Shown here piece after piece: positions 44,249 through 54,300 of a stretch of 64,000 nucleotides of DNA. The stretch covers positions 6,364 through 70,363 of the forward strand of contig CAZMUA010000016.1 in the NCBI GenBank assembly GCA_964569695.1, given 5' to 3'. A program made the position numbers and the translations under genes. Under the pieces are notes generated by a model that had not been told where the DNA came from, made no database searches, and saw nothing but the letters and a program-made list of their open reading frames with translations. Source of the stretch: UBA8106 sp964569695. GTDB lineage: Bacteria > Acidobacteriota > Vicinamibacteria > Vicinamibacterales > UBA823. Position 1 is the first letter of the stretch. Each line of letters starts with the position of its first letter.

Positions 44249-45133
44249 ATGACGACGAAACAGAATATTGACCCTCGAATCTTTGAACTCTATGACGAGT
44301 ACTGCCATGGGCACATCGAGCGGCGCGAATTTCTTCACCGTGCGGCGGTGATGACCGTTGGTGGTGTATCCGCGCTCTGGATGGCAGAAGCCTTACTCCC
44401 TCGATATGCCGAAGCGCAGACGATTTCGTTTACTGACTCGCGGATGAAGGGAACCTATGTTGAGTATCCGTCGCCCGGTGGTACTTCGGGCACGATGCGG
44501 GGGTATCTGGTGCAGCCGACGAGTGAGGGACCGCATCCGGCTGTCATGGTTATTCATGAGAACCGTGGTCTGAATCCGCACATCGAAGATGTTGCACGTC
44601 GGGCAGCGGTGGCTGGTTTTCTGGCACTTGCGCCAGATGGCTTGTCGCCTGTCGGAGGGTACCCTGGCAATGATGATGATGGGCGGACATTGCAGCGAAG
44701 TCTCGATCCGGCACAACTAGATCAGGACATGGTAAATAGTGCACGGTATCTCAAGGACCACGATCTCTCCACGGGTCGTCTTGGGGCGACAGGTTTTTGC
44801 TGGGGTGGCGGGATGACGAACCGTCTCGCGGTGACCCTTGGTCGTGACTTGGCCGCTGGCGTACCATTTTATGGATCCACTGCGCCGAGTGACGAGGTGT
44901 CGAAGATCACGGCAGCTTTGATGATCATTTATGCTGGCACCGACCCTCGGATCAATGCGATGTGGCCCGAGTATGAAGCCGCCCTGAAGGCTCACGGGGT
45001 GTCCTATCAGATGCACATGTTTGAAGGGACCCTACACGGCTTCCATAACAATTCCACGCCGCGTTATAACGAAGCAGCCGCAGCACTGGCGTGGAATCGC
45101 ACTGTCGGTTTCTTTCGGGAGCACTTGGCTTAA
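44249..45133 (+). CDS. Dienelactone hydrolase family protein, probably exported
   Basis: This 294-residue alpha/beta hydrolase has the DLH triad: nucleophile C184 in GATGFCWGGGMT, an acid in YAGTDPRIN, and the histidine in EGTLHGFHNN; the supporting glutamate is in HENRGLN (E104). The N-terminus (HIERREFLHRAAVMTVGGVSALWMAEALL) looks like a Tat-type signal after a short cytoplasmic tail. DLH enzymes open dienelactones in aromatic catabolism, but many exported relatives act on other esters. AAGGAGG lies upstream of ATG 44249. It starts 62 bases after the membrane protein gene. Confidence 0.9.
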   Translation: MTTKQNIDPRIFELYDEYCHGHIERREFLHRAAVMTVGGVSALWMAEALLPRYAEAQTISFTDSRMKGTYVEYPSPGGTSGTMRGYLVQPTSEGPHPAVMVIHENRGLNPHIEDVARRAAVAGFLALAPDGLSPVGGYPGNDDDGRTLQRSLDPAQLDQDMVNSARYLKDHDLSTGRLGATGFCWGGGMTNRLAVTLGRDLAAGVPFYGSTAPSDEVSKITAALMIIYAGTDPRINAMWPEYEAALKAHGVSYQMHMFEGTLHGFHNNSTPRYNEAAAALAWNRTVGFFREHLA

Positions 45134-45197
45134 GCGTGGTTCGTTGGAAACACTTCGTTGCAGTGCCTAGCACTCAACGGTAGACTCGCAACTAATA

Positions 45198-45845
45198 ATG
45201 CACATTCTCGTACTTGCGACACTAAGTACACCACTTCTCGCGCAACCTGATCTTGAGGATTTACGTAGACGTGCGGATGAAGGGTATGTGCGGGCGCAGT
45301 ACAACTTGGCCTTGATGTACGACACGGGCCAAGGAGTTCCGGAAGACAACATGGAGGCCGTGCGCTGGTATCGCAAGGCCGCGGATCAAGGGAATGTGAG
45401 AGCACAGAACAACCTTGGGGTGATGTACGACGCTGGTGAGGGCGTGCCAGAAGACAATACAGAAGCGGTGCGCTGGTATCGTATGGCTGCAGAGCAGGGG
45501 GACGCCTCGGCTCAGTACAACCTTGGGGTGATGTACGACACTGGTGAGGGCGTTCCGGAAGACGACACGGCCGCGGTGCGCTGGTATCGCGAAGCTGGGG
45601 AGCAAGGAGATGTAAGAGCGCTGCACAACTTGGGCTTGAAGTACTCCAATGGTCGAGGCGCTCCGCAGGATCGGATGTCGTCATATATGTGGTTTGACAT
45701 TGTGGCGTCACGAACCACGGGAAGCTTACGACACGTTGCCATGCTCAATCGCGATCAAGAGAAGGCTTTCTTGACACCTGCCCAAGTTGCTGAAGCGCAA
45801 CAACTCGCCCGAGCATGGAATGCGGCACATCCGCGCGAGCCGTAG
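45198..45845 (+). CDS. Secreted Sel1-repeat protein
   Basis: This 215-residue protein has a short signal (MHILVLATLSTPLLAQ) and about four Sel1-like (TPR-related) repeats of 36 residues at about 32-67, 68-103, 104-139 and 140-175. Each reads A-Q-x-N-L-x-x-M-Y-D-x-G-x-G-V-P-E-D. A more divergent last unit (GLKYSNGRGAPQDRMSSYMWFDI) and a helical tail follow. Sel1 repeats are scaffolds for protein-protein contacts in the periplasm. No ribosome-binding site is obvious. It lies 64 bases after the DLH gene and may be independent of the 3-hydroxyanthranilate genes downstream. Confidence 0.85.
   Translation: MHILVLATLSTPLLAQPDLEDLRRRADEGYVRAQYNLALMYDTGQGVPEDNMEAVRWYRKAADQGNVRAQNNLGVMYDAGEGVPEDNTEAVRWYRMAAEQGDASAQYNLGVMYDTGEGVPEDDTAAVRWYREAGEQGDVRALHNLGLKYSNGRGAPQDRMSSYMWFDIVASRTTGSLRHVAMLNRDQEKAFLTPAQVAEAQQLARAWNAAHPREP
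45291..45614 (+). repeat. Three tandem 108-bp Sel1 coding repeats
   Basis: Three in-frame copies of 108 bp lie at 45291-45398, 45399-45506 and 45507-45614. Copies two and three share long identical runs such as aaccttggggtgatgtacga and ctggtgagggcgt, and gcggtgcgctggtatcg. The identity at the base level is higher than protein constraint alone needs, pointing to recent tandem duplication or gene conversion within the gene. Copy number could vary between strains. Confidence 0.8.
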
Positions 45846-45977
45846 GTGCCTCATCGGTTACATCTACTGGCAAAACGGCTCCGTTGAAGTATGCTGTTAC
45901 GAGAAAGAGCCTAATCCTTATCGCAGAGAGAGAAGACGCTGCGGCAGTTGAACTGTTAACGGAACCTGACATTGGTG

Positions 45978-46391
45978 ATGACGCAGCCAGAGGAATCAAG
46001 CGCTCCAGAACCCGTGGGCGCCTATCCGCATGCACGCCGGGTAGGAAATCTGCTGTTTCTGTCTGGAATCGGTCCGCGGGTGAGAGGACAACAGGAAATT
46101 CCAGGTGTTACGCGAGATGACGATGGAAGTGTGGTTGCCCATGACATTGAAGCGCAGTGTCGGTCGGTCTTCGAGAATGTGCGTACCGTTCTAACGGAAT
46201 CCGGGTCCACGTGGGAACAATTGATCGACGTGACGGTCTTTCTGACGAATATGGCGGATGACTTCGAGACGTTCAACACGGTATACGCTGAGTATTTCTC
46301 GACGAATCAACCATGCCGCACGACGGTGGAAGTGAGTTGCTTACCTACGCCGATCGCAATCGAGCTGAAATGTATTGCTCTAGTGGACTGA
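45978..46391 (+). CDS. RidA-family deaminase, probable 2-aminomuconate deaminase
   Basis: This 137-residue RidA-fold protein has PVGAYPHARRVGNLLFLSGIGPR, DIEAQCRSVFENVRTVLTESGSTWEQLIDVTVFLTNMADD, and the conserved arginine/acid end PCRTTVEVSCLPTPIAIELKCIAL. RidA proteins deaminate enamines and imines. Here it sits immediately before 3-hydroxyanthranilate dioxygenase and ACMSD genes, as does the 2-aminomuconate deaminase (NbaF/AmnD type) in known anthranilate/2-nitrobenzoate clusters; that role is inferred from context. ATG 45978 is the likeliest of three adjacent starts (TTG, GTG, ATG). Before it, 132 bases after the Sel1 gene hold no gene. Confidence 0.85.
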   Translation: MTQPEESSAPEPVGAYPHARRVGNLLFLSGIGPRVRGQQEIPGVTRDDDGSVVAHDIEAQCRSVFENVRTVLTESGSTWEQLIDVTVFLTNMADDFETFNTVYAEYFSTNQPCRTTVEVSCLPTPIAIELKCIALVD

Positions 46392-46407
46392 ATTGAGGAG
46401 TGAGAGA

Positions 46408-46920
46408 ATGCGCGAACTGAAGGCCTTTAACTTCAAGCAATGGATTGACGAGCATCGAGAGTTCCTCAAGCCTCCCGTTGGGAACAAGCTGGTGTTTCAA
46501 GATGCCGAGTTCATCGTGATGGTAGTGGGCGGGCCAAACAAACGAACGGATTATCACTACGACGAGAGCGAAGAGTTTTTCTATCAAGTGGAAGGCGACA
46601 TTGTACTCAAGATCATAGAGAACGACACGCCGGTCGATATTCCGATTCGCGAAGGAGAGATCTTCCTGTTGCCACCCAGAGTGCCACATTCTCCGCAGCG
46701 CGGGCCCAACACCGTCGGCTTGGTCATCGAGCGGAAACGGACCGAGCACGAGAAGGACGGGCTCATCTGGTTCTGCGAGAAATGCCACCACAAACTCTAC
46801 GAGGAATATTTTCATCTAGAGAACATCGAGACTCAATTACCAACGGTCTTTAACCACTTCTATAGCTCGACTGAGCATCGTACGTGTACGGACTGTGGCA
46901 CGGTGATGGCGCAACCGTAG
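46408..46920 (+). CDS. nbaC: 3-hydroxyanthranilate 3,4-dioxygenase
   Basis: This 170-residue cupin dioxygenase opens the ring of 3-hydroxyanthranilate to 2-amino-3-carboxymuconate semialdehyde. Ligands and substrate residues typical of the bacterial enzyme are present: R46, H50 and E56 in RTDYHYDESEEFFYQ and H94 in PPRVPHSPQR. The C-terminal rubredoxin-like iron site is C123-x-x-C126 and C160-x-x-C163. ATG 46408 has GAGGAG about 7 nt upstream. It is 16 bases after the RidA gene and 35 before ACMSD. Only the later steps of the kynurenine/anthranilate route are present here; kynureninase and earlier enzymes are not. Confidence 0.96.
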   Translation: MRELKAFNFKQWIDEHREFLKPPVGNKLVFQDAEFIVMVVGGPNKRTDYHYDESEEFFYQVEGDIVLKIIENDTPVDIPIREGEIFLLPPRVPHSPQRGPNTVGLVIERKRTEHEKDGLIWFCEKCHHKLYEEYFHLENIETQLPTVFNHFYSSTEHRTCTDCGTVMAQP

Positions 46921-46955
46921 CGTCAATCCTGTTAGGGATGACTGCTGCCTGAGAC

Positions 46956-47969
46956 ATGATGCTAAAAGTTGATATCCATACGCACATCCTCCCCGAGACT
47001 TGGCCCGATTTGAAGGAGCGCTACGGCTATGGTGGATTCGTGCAACTTGAACAGCATGGTTCCGGGTGCGGGCGCATGTCGATTGACGGTCGAGTGTTTC
47101 GAGAGGTCGGTAAGAACTGTTGGGATCCCAAAGCACGTTTAACGGACTGCGATGAACATGGGGTAGATGTGCAGGTGCTCTCGACTGTTCCAGTGATGTT
47201 TAGTTACTGGGCCAAGCCCGAGGATGCGCATGACTTGTCCCAACTACTGAATGATCACCTCGCGGGTGTCGTTGCGGATCATCCTCAGCGGTTCGTCGGC
47301 TTGGGGACCGTGCCGATGCAGGACCCGACTCGGGCGGTTCAGGAACTTGAACGATGTGTGAAGACGCTCGGCATGGCGGGCATTCAGATCGGCACCCATG
47401 TCAACGGCCAAAACTTGGATGATGAACGACTGTTTCCCGTTTTTGAGGCGGCCGAGGCGCTAGGGGCTGCAATCTTCGTGCACCCTTGGGACATGCTGGG
47501 GGGTGAACGGATGTCAAAGTACTGGCTGTCTTGGCTCGTGGGTATGCCGTCCGAGACCGCGCTCGCGATTTGCGCGATGATGTTTGGCGGCATTTTCGAT
47601 CGCCTGCCTCGGCTGCGCGTCGCATTCGCTCACGGTGGTGGGGCGTTTCCTGGTACGGTGGGACGCATCGACCATGGATTCAAGGTGCGTCCCGATCTCT
47701 GCGCGGTGAACGTCGAGATAAATCCACGCGAGCAGTTACGCCGCTTCTATGTCGATGCGCTCGTGCACGATGCCGACGCATTGCTGTCGCTGATCAAGCT
47801 ATTCGGGTCGAACCGCGTGGCGCTTGGTACCGATTATCCATTCCCGTTGGGGGAACACGCACCGGGCGCACTAATTGAATCTTTACCATTGGATATGGTG
47901 ACCCGCCAGCGGCTGCTCGGTGCCTCGGCACTGGACTGGTTGAATCTTGATCCGATACGATTTTCGTGA
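46956..47969 (+). CDS. nbaD: 2-amino-3-carboxymuconate-6-semialdehyde decarboxylase (ACMSD)
   Basis: This 337-residue amidohydrolase-superfamily zinc enzyme decarboxylates the HAAO product to 2-aminomuconate semialdehyde. The zinc and catalytic residues occur at family positions: H8 and H10 in DIHTHILPE, H176 in FVHPWDM, H226 in AHGGGAFPGT and D293 in GTDYPFPLGEH. Pseudomonas ACMSD has nearly the same spacing. The route continues through 2-aminomuconate semialdehyde dehydrogenase, which is not in this window. Starts at ATG 46956 or 46959 are equivalent. The LVIVD gene follows 30 bases later. Confidence 0.95.
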   Translation: MMLKVDIHTHILPETWPDLKERYGYGGFVQLEQHGSGCGRMSIDGRVFREVGKNCWDPKARLTDCDEHGVDVQVLSTVPVMFSYWAKPEDAHDLSQLLNDHLAGVVADHPQRFVGLGTVPMQDPTRAVQELERCVKTLGMAGIQIGTHVNGQNLDDERLFPVFEAAEALGAAIFVHPWDMLGGERMSKYWLSWLVGMPSETALAICAMMFGGIFDRLPRLRVAFAHGGGAFPGTVGRIDHGFKVRPDLCAVNVEINPREQLRRFYVDALVHDADALLSLIKLFGSNRVALGTDYPFPLGEHAPGALIESLPLDMVTRQRLLGASALDWLNLDPIRFS

Positions 47970-47999
47970 CGCTAGTGGGGGACGACTAGAGGAGGGGAT

Positions 48000-49787
48000 A
48001 TGGGCGTGAGGTGGAGATTTTGCGGTGTCCTCCTAATCGTGTTGGGAACCGCAGCAGCTTGTTCGCAGACTGGTGAGCAATTAGGGTCCGAACGCCAGGA
48101 CGCAGACACTGGAATTACCGTTGATGAGTTCGTAATACGCGCGGATGCCGTCTGCGCTCCTAATATTCCGCTGGCGCCCGACCAGGCCAGTTACGGGATG
48201 GATGCGACCACCGGTCGCTTCCAGCACCCAGCGGCGACGCCGCATCAACATGAGGCACAACCATTTGACGGTGAGCTCGAGACTTGGGATACGAACGAGT
48301 ACATCGACAACATGACGATTGAGGCTTATTATCCGGATATCGTCGAACCGTTTCATACTTGGCAGAACATAGTCGACTTCGCTGGACGGCGCTATCTGTA
48401 TCAGTACGTCCGTCGCGATATGAAAATCTTCGACATCACCGATCCGAAGGCCGTGAACCTGATGCAAGAAAAGGGTCATTCGTGGGACCTGAACGGGCCG
48501 GGCGAGGAGAGGAATCCTTTCGCACCTGGCGACATGTTTGGTGCGGCCTCCATTCAGTGGAATGACGAACTCGACATGTATGTCATGGTGCAGGCGTTCG
48601 AGGTGCAGCGGTTCGGTGTGATCGATAACAAACGTGCGGATCCGGAGGGGGTTGCCCGCCATCGAAACGCGGATCATTTAAAAGGTTTCAAGGTATATGC
48701 GATGCACGGTCCCATGCCGGAAGAGTGGGAACTGTTGGCAGAGATGACAACCGATGTGGAGCATCCGGATGTGCCAATAGGTCAACAACAGGGCTCTGGT
48801 GTACGGGACATTCCGACCTATTTCGGTGGTCAGTACATGTTCGTTGCGGCCGCACCTGATGCGAGCTATGCCTTGACCGAGTATCCCACGGATTTGTATT
48901 CCGCAGGGTACCAGGCGTGGGATATGTCGGACCCAGCAGAGCCGATCTTTGTGGGACAGTTTACGGCGCCCGGTCAGCGCTTGGGCGACGAAGAGGCATA
49001 CAAACAGAATCCTAGGTGCGGAAACCGCACCTCATGGTTTGGTGCCCGTATGTCGATCTTCATGCCAACACCGGTCGAAGACGGAGGTCGGTATGGCTAC
49101 GCTGCGATGGGAGGGCTCGGCTTCTACGTGCTTGACATTTCCGACCCTGCGAACATTGCGGCGGTTGGACATTTGGATTTTCCGCCAAGTGTGGCCGGAA
49201 CTGAAGGCGACAATATTGACGTGTCACAGGTCGAGCAGACGGGCATCGTGTATTACAGTGGCTATCCGCTCGCGGAGGACTGTTGGGAGCCCTACAAGGA
49301 CATCTATATGATCGATGTCAACGATCCAACCAACCCGACGATTCGTGGCACGCTGCCGCGACCCGTCCCACCTCCTGACGCGCCGTTCACCGATTACTGC
49401 CAACGTCGAGGCAGCTTTGGCCCGAAACGCTCGGGGTACTACACGCAGCCCGGTATCGGACGAGCTGGGATTGTACCCTATGCGTTCTACAATGCCGGCG
49501 TGCAGATCTTCGATGTGAGTGGTCAGTCTAATCCGACCATCGTGGCCTATTTTGTCCCTCGCTTCGACACTGAGCGGGTACCTGACTACGCGCGTGGTAA
49601 TCTCGCGCACGGTATTTACGTGGAGTACGACCGAAACCTTATTTGGCTCTTTGCAAATCATGGTATGTACGTGCTGTCGACACCTGTCCTTGGTGAACCG
49701 AGTTTCGAGGCGCCGGCCAAGCCTTGGCCTCGCCGACAGCGAGCGTCTCACGAAGAACTGAACATGTCGGGTAGCATCACGAACTAG
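48000..49787 (+). CDS. LVIVD-repeat beta-propeller lipoprotein
   Basis: This 595-residue protein has a lipoprotein-like signal (GVLLIVLGTAAAC, Cys21). A large LVIVD-type propeller follows, in which modules of the shape xxYVxxxxxGLxVxDISDPxxPxxVG recur: YVRRDMKIFDITDPKAVNLM, AAMGGLGFYVLDISDPANI, DVNDPTNPTIRGTLPRP and AGVQIFDVSGQSNPTIVAYF. Such propellers are thought to be surface binding or scaffold proteins. A GGAGGGG site precedes the ATG closely; GTG 48006 is an alternative start. It is 30 bases after ACMSD and 35 before the transporter, so it may be part of the catabolic operon. Confidence 0.82.
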   Translation: MGVRWRFCGVLLIVLGTAAACSQTGEQLGSERQDADTGITVDEFVIRADAVCAPNIPLAPDQASYGMDATTGRFQHPAATPHQHEAQPFDGELETWDTNEYIDNMTIEAYYPDIVEPFHTWQNIVDFAGRRYLYQYVRRDMKIFDITDPKAVNLMQEKGHSWDLNGPGEERNPFAPGDMFGAASIQWNDELDMYVMVQAFEVQRFGVIDNKRADPEGVARHRNADHLKGFKVYAMHGPMPEEWELLAEMTTDVEHPDVPIGQQQGSGVRDIPTYFGGQYMFVAAAPDASYALTEYPTDLYSAGYQAWDMSDPAEPIFVGQFTAPGQRLGDEEAYKQNPRCGNRTSWFGARMSIFMPTPVEDGGRYGYAAMGGLGFYVLDISDPANIAAVGHLDFPPSVAGTEGDNIDVSQVEQTGIVYYSGYPLAEDCWEPYKDIYMIDVNDPTNPTIRGTLPRPVPPPDAPFTDYCQRRGSFGPKRSGYYTQPGIGRAGIVPYAFYNAGVQIFDVSGQSNPTIVAYFVPRFDTERVPDYARGNLAHGIYVEYDRNLIWLFANHGMYVLSTPVLGEPSFEAPAKPWPRRQRASHEELNMSGSITN

Positions 49788-49822
49788 CTGGTAGCCATGG
49801 CCATTCACTGGAGATCACACTT

Positions 49823-51199
49823 ATGACGACGTCGCAAGAGCGTGGGATGTGGGGTACACGGCTTGGGTTCATTCTGGCGGCGGCTGGCTCCGCCGTTGGG
49901 CTCGGCAACATTTGGGGATTTCCCACGCGGGTAGGTCAAGGTGGCGGCGCTGTATTCGTTGTCATTTACCTCTTCTGCATCGTGCTAATCTGTGCGCCGA
50001 TTTTGGTGGCCGAGTTCGTCCTTGGTCGCGGATCGAGACAATCGCCGGTTGGTGCCTTCAAGCACTTTAGCTCGGGAACGCGTTGGTGGTGGGTCGGTGC
50101 ACTCGGCGTCATCACGAGCGTTGCCATCGTGGCCTTCTACTCGGTGATTGGAGGTTGGACCATCGGCTACGTCTGGTATGCAGCGACTGGAGCACTCAGT
50201 AGCGGTGGTGAAGGGGCTGGAGATTTCTTTACCCGATTTACGGGCAATGGCTTTAAGGGTGTGTTTTGCACGTTTCTATTTCTTGGATGCGCAGCGGCAG
50301 CAAACATCGGTGGCGTGCGTACGGGGATAGAGCGAGTTGCCAAGACTTTGATGCCAGCCTTGCTAGTGCTGCTTGTCCTGTTGGCTGTCCGTTCACTTAC
50401 CTTGCCAGGTGCAGCTGAAGGGTTGGCGTACTACATGCGTCCCGATTTTAGCCAAGCCTTTAATATGTCGGTGTTTGGGGCTGCCCTCGGGCAGGCGTTC
50501 TTTTCACTGAGTCTCGGGAATGGCGCCATGCTCACCTACGGCAGTTACCTACGCCGGTCAGAAGGTATCGGTCGGGTGGTGCTTTGGGTGGTGCTGCTGG
50601 ACACTTTTATTGCGTTACTGGCAGGTCTCATCATTTTTCCTGCAGGGTTCTCGATAGCAGGATTCGATCCCGCTAGCACCGGCCCGGGATTAATCTTCGC
50701 GGTTCTGCCTGAATTGTTCGCCACGCTGGTCGGCGGCCGCCTTTTTGGTGGGGCGTTTTTTGTCCTGCTTGTCATAGCGGCCTTGACTTCAGCCATCTCG
50801 CTCCTAGAGGTCCCAGTTGCCCACGTGATTGATCGCCGGCAGTGGTCCAGAACGAAAGCGGTACTCATCGTGACTGGTTCAGCGTTTCTTCTATCGATTC
50901 CTTGCGCGTTGGGCTTCGGTGCGGTTGGGTCTCTAACCGATTTTGTGCCGGCACAGTGGGGTGGAAATTTCCTGGGCTTGGTTGCGACACTCTGCAATAA
51001 CTTCTCGCTTCCGATCGGGGGCATGCTGATTGCCATCTTTGTCGGCTATGTCTGGCGAGTGGATCGCGCAGTCGCCGAGTTACTCGCCGAACATGCGTGG
51101 TTTCCGGCTCCGAGACTTTGGGGTTTGTTGATTCGCTATGTCTCCCCACTAGGTATTTCTATCATTCTCGTTATCAGTATCGTGGCGGTGATCCTGTGA
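49823..51199 (+). CDS. Sodium-dependent neurotransmitter-symporter-family (NSS/SNF) transporter
   Basis: This 458-residue integral membrane protein has about 11-12 helices and a clear NSS start: WGTRLGFILAAAGSAVGLGNIWGFPTRVGQGGGAVFVVIYL, the unwound TM1 that forms the sodium and substrate sites. FVLGRGSRQSPVGAF and TM6 GQAFFSLSLGNGAMLTYGSYL also match. It imports amino acids or related compounds with Na+. Bacterial members include the tryptophan transporter TnaT and LeuT. Placement after the 3-hydroxyanthranilate genes makes an aromatic amino acid substrate plausible but unproven. A GGAG site precedes ATG 49823. Confidence 0.95.
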   Translation: MTTSQERGMWGTRLGFILAAAGSAVGLGNIWGFPTRVGQGGGAVFVVIYLFCIVLICAPILVAEFVLGRGSRQSPVGAFKHFSSGTRWWWVGALGVITSVAIVAFYSVIGGWTIGYVWYAATGALSSGGEGAGDFFTRFTGNGFKGVFCTFLFLGCAAAANIGGVRTGIERVAKTLMPALLVLLVLLAVRSLTLPGAAEGLAYYMRPDFSQAFNMSVFGAALGQAFFSLSLGNGAMLTYGSYLRRSEGIGRVVLWVVLLDTFIALLAGLIIFPAGFSIAGFDPASTGPGLIFAVLPELFATLVGGRLFGGAFFVLLVIAALTSAISLLEVPVAHVIDRRQWSRTKAVLIVTGSAFLLSIPCALGFGAVGSLTDFVPAQWGGNFLGLVATLCNNFSLPIGGMLIAIFVGYVWRVDRAVAELLAEHAWFPAPRLWGLLIRYVSPLGISIILVISIVAVIL

Positions 51200-51327
51200 G
51201 CGATCACGAGAAAAGGCAGTTTACGTGCGTGTCATCGTTGCAGTGCTAGAATCAGCACCTCGTTCCCGCTGAATGAAGGATGTGCAATTTAGACATTCTT
51301 CCGCGCAGAAAGACAAGGGGTTTCATC

Positions 51328-54300
51328 ATGAGTCGACGAGTCATTACTATCATCGCTTGCCTCGCAGTTCTGTCCACGGTTCTAGACAGCGTGCAGCCGG
51401 CTAGTGCCCAGTCCGCAGAGGACTTCATCAATCAACTCGAGTGGCGGAATATCGGCCCTGCGAATATGGGAGGCCGGATCAATGACCTCGCAGTAGTCGA
51501 GTCGGACCCCGACATTGTGTTTATCGCGACCGCTTCTGCTGGCGTGTGGCGCACCACGAACAACGGCGTGACATGGGAACCAGTGTTCGACGCTCAACCG
51601 GTGAGCAGCATTGGTGATATTGCCGTCGCACCCTCTGATCCTTCCATCGTGTGGGTCGGTAGTGGGGAATCGAACAACCGTCAGAGTTCCTCTTGGGGTA
51701 ACGGGGTTTACAAGTCGACCGATGGCGGTGATACCTGGATGCACGTTGGATTGGATGACACGTTGCACATCGGACGCCTGCTGATACATCCCACTAATCC
51801 GGAAGTAGTCTATGTTGCTGCGACGGGTCATCTCTGGGGTCCCAATACTGAGCGCGGAGTGTATAAGACCAACGATGGTGGATTGACCTGGACGAACACG
51901 TTATTCATTGACGAGGACACTGGGATCACCGACTTGGCAATGGACCCGATCAGTCCCGGCACGCTTTATGCAGCAGCGTATCAGCGACGCCGCACAGCCT
52001 TTGGCTTCAACGGGGGTGGTTCCGGGAGTGGGATCTATAAGACCACCGACGGTGGCTCAACTTGGATGCGGTTGACGAACGATTTACCTGGCGGTGTTAC
52101 TGGTCGAATTGGTCTCGACATTTACCGAGCCGATCCTCGTATCGTCTATGCCATTGTCCAGCACACGGACGGTGGCGTGTTTCGGTCGGAGGATCGTGGG
52201 CAGTCGTGGACGCGTATGAGTGACACGAATCCCCGTCCGATGTACTACAGTCAAATCAGGATTGATCCGTCAAACGACCAGCGGATCTGGGCCGCTGGAG
52301 CACGGATGGCATATTCGCAGGATGGGGGTAAGACGTTTGTTAACGATTGGATTCAGACGATACACGGCGACTTTCATGCGCTTTGGATCAACCCTGCTGA
52401 TTCCGATCACATGATGACCGGTTCTGACGGTGGCATGCATTACTCTTACGACCGAGGACGCACATGGGATTTTGTGAACACGATGGCGCTCGGTCAGTTT
52501 TATGAGATTGGGTACGACATGGAGATGCCGTACAACGTCTACGGTGGATTACAGGACAACGGGAGTTGGGGTGGTCCAGTCCGAACGCTCTACCAGCGCG
52601 GTATTACGAACGAAGACTGGTTTCGAGTCGGTGGTGGTGATGGGTTCTACACACAGGTTGATCCGAATGATCCGGCGACGCTTTACTTGGAATCTCAGAA
52701 CGGAAACGTCTCGCGCCTCAATTTGGAGACGACCGAGCGAAAAGCGATTCGTCCGGAACCGGACGATGAGAGCGAACGTTATCGCTTTGACTGGAACAGT
52801 CCGATCCTGATTTCTCCGCACAACTCACAGACGATCTATTACGGTGGCAACCGACTTTTCAAATCGACTAATCGCGGCGACACGTGGAGTCGAACTGATG
52901 ACTTAAGTAAGAATCAGGACCGGGACGAGATGCCGATTATGGCTGTGGAAGTGACAGACGAAACACTGTCACGCCATGATGGAATTTCTTCATTTGGTCA
53001 GATCATCTCGATTAGTGAGTCGCCGCGTCTCGAAGGCTTGCTCTACGTGGGTATGGATGATGGCAATTTACAGGTATCGCAGGATGGAGCTGCGAGTTGG
53101 CAGGAAGTGTCTGGAGTGATTCCGGATTTGCCTGAGGGCACGTATGTCAGCCGGGTGCAAGCCTCCTCTCATGCCGATGCTCGTGTGTACGCCACGATGG
53201 ATGGTCATCGGAATGATGACTACAGCGTGTACGTGTATGTCAGTGAAGATTATGGGGACAGTTGGGAATCTCTCGCGTCGAACCTGCCCGACGGTCATAC
53301 GATGAACGTGATCCGAGAACATCCTCGAAACGAAAACCTATTGGTGCTTGGCGGAGAATTCGGTGCTTACATTACGATTGATCGAGGTGAAGAGTGGCAT
53401 CAGATTAAGGGCGCGGTGCCGACGGTGCCGGTCGACGACATCGCGATCCATCCGCGGGACAACGACCTGATTCTTGGAACGCATGGCCGGAGTATCTGGG
53501 TGCTTGATGATATGACCCCTCTCGAGGAGTTGAGCGAGCAGGTGCTCGCGTCCGAGTTGCACAGTTTCGACGTTCGGGACGCGGTCGCGTATCGCCTGTC
53601 CAACCACAAGGGCAACACCGGTCACAAGATGTTCATCGCGCCAAATCCGCCGGAGGGTGCGCTCATTCATTACTATTTGAATGATGACACAACCGGAGAA
53701 CATGCCGTGGAGATTACGATTCACGGTGAGGCGGATAAAACCATTCGCACACTGCACGGGTCGGGTGCGGCGGGTCTCAATCGCGTGAACTGGGATCTGC
53801 GGCACGAGCCGCCCTTGCCGCCGACGGGGCAGGGCGGGTTTGGTGGTCCGCCAGCGGGGCCACGGGCGCTACCTGGAACCTACAGTGTGCGGATTACGGC
53901 AGGAAATTCTCAGAGCAGCACGACAGTGACAGTCTTTGACGATCCCAGGATCAATGTACCGGAAGCCGATCGTCAGGCGCAACGGGATGCCCTCCTCGGA
54001 CTTGGTGGTTTGATGGTAGGCCTCGATGTAGCACACCAAACAGCGGAGCGTTTCACAGGACAACTGGAATTACTTGCCGAGTCGCTGGAGGCTGGTGAGG
54101 TTCCCGTAGCAGTTTCGTCTATGGTCGGGTCAGTCAGCGATCAGATGGGCGCGTTGGAAGGTAAGCTCGCGCGCGGTGGTGGGTTTGGCGGTGATAGCCC
54201 GCGCCCACTGTCATCTCGAATAACTCGACTTTACCGGAGCCTGGGGAGTTATACGGAGCGACCAAATGCGTTCCAGGTTGCACGGATCGAGGCATATACC

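Noticed and set aside
45130..45711. Minus-strand reading frame of 193 codons over the Sel1 gene
   Set aside because: It is a mirror of the repeated codons in the Sel1 gene, with an implausible Pro/Ser/Cys-rich product.
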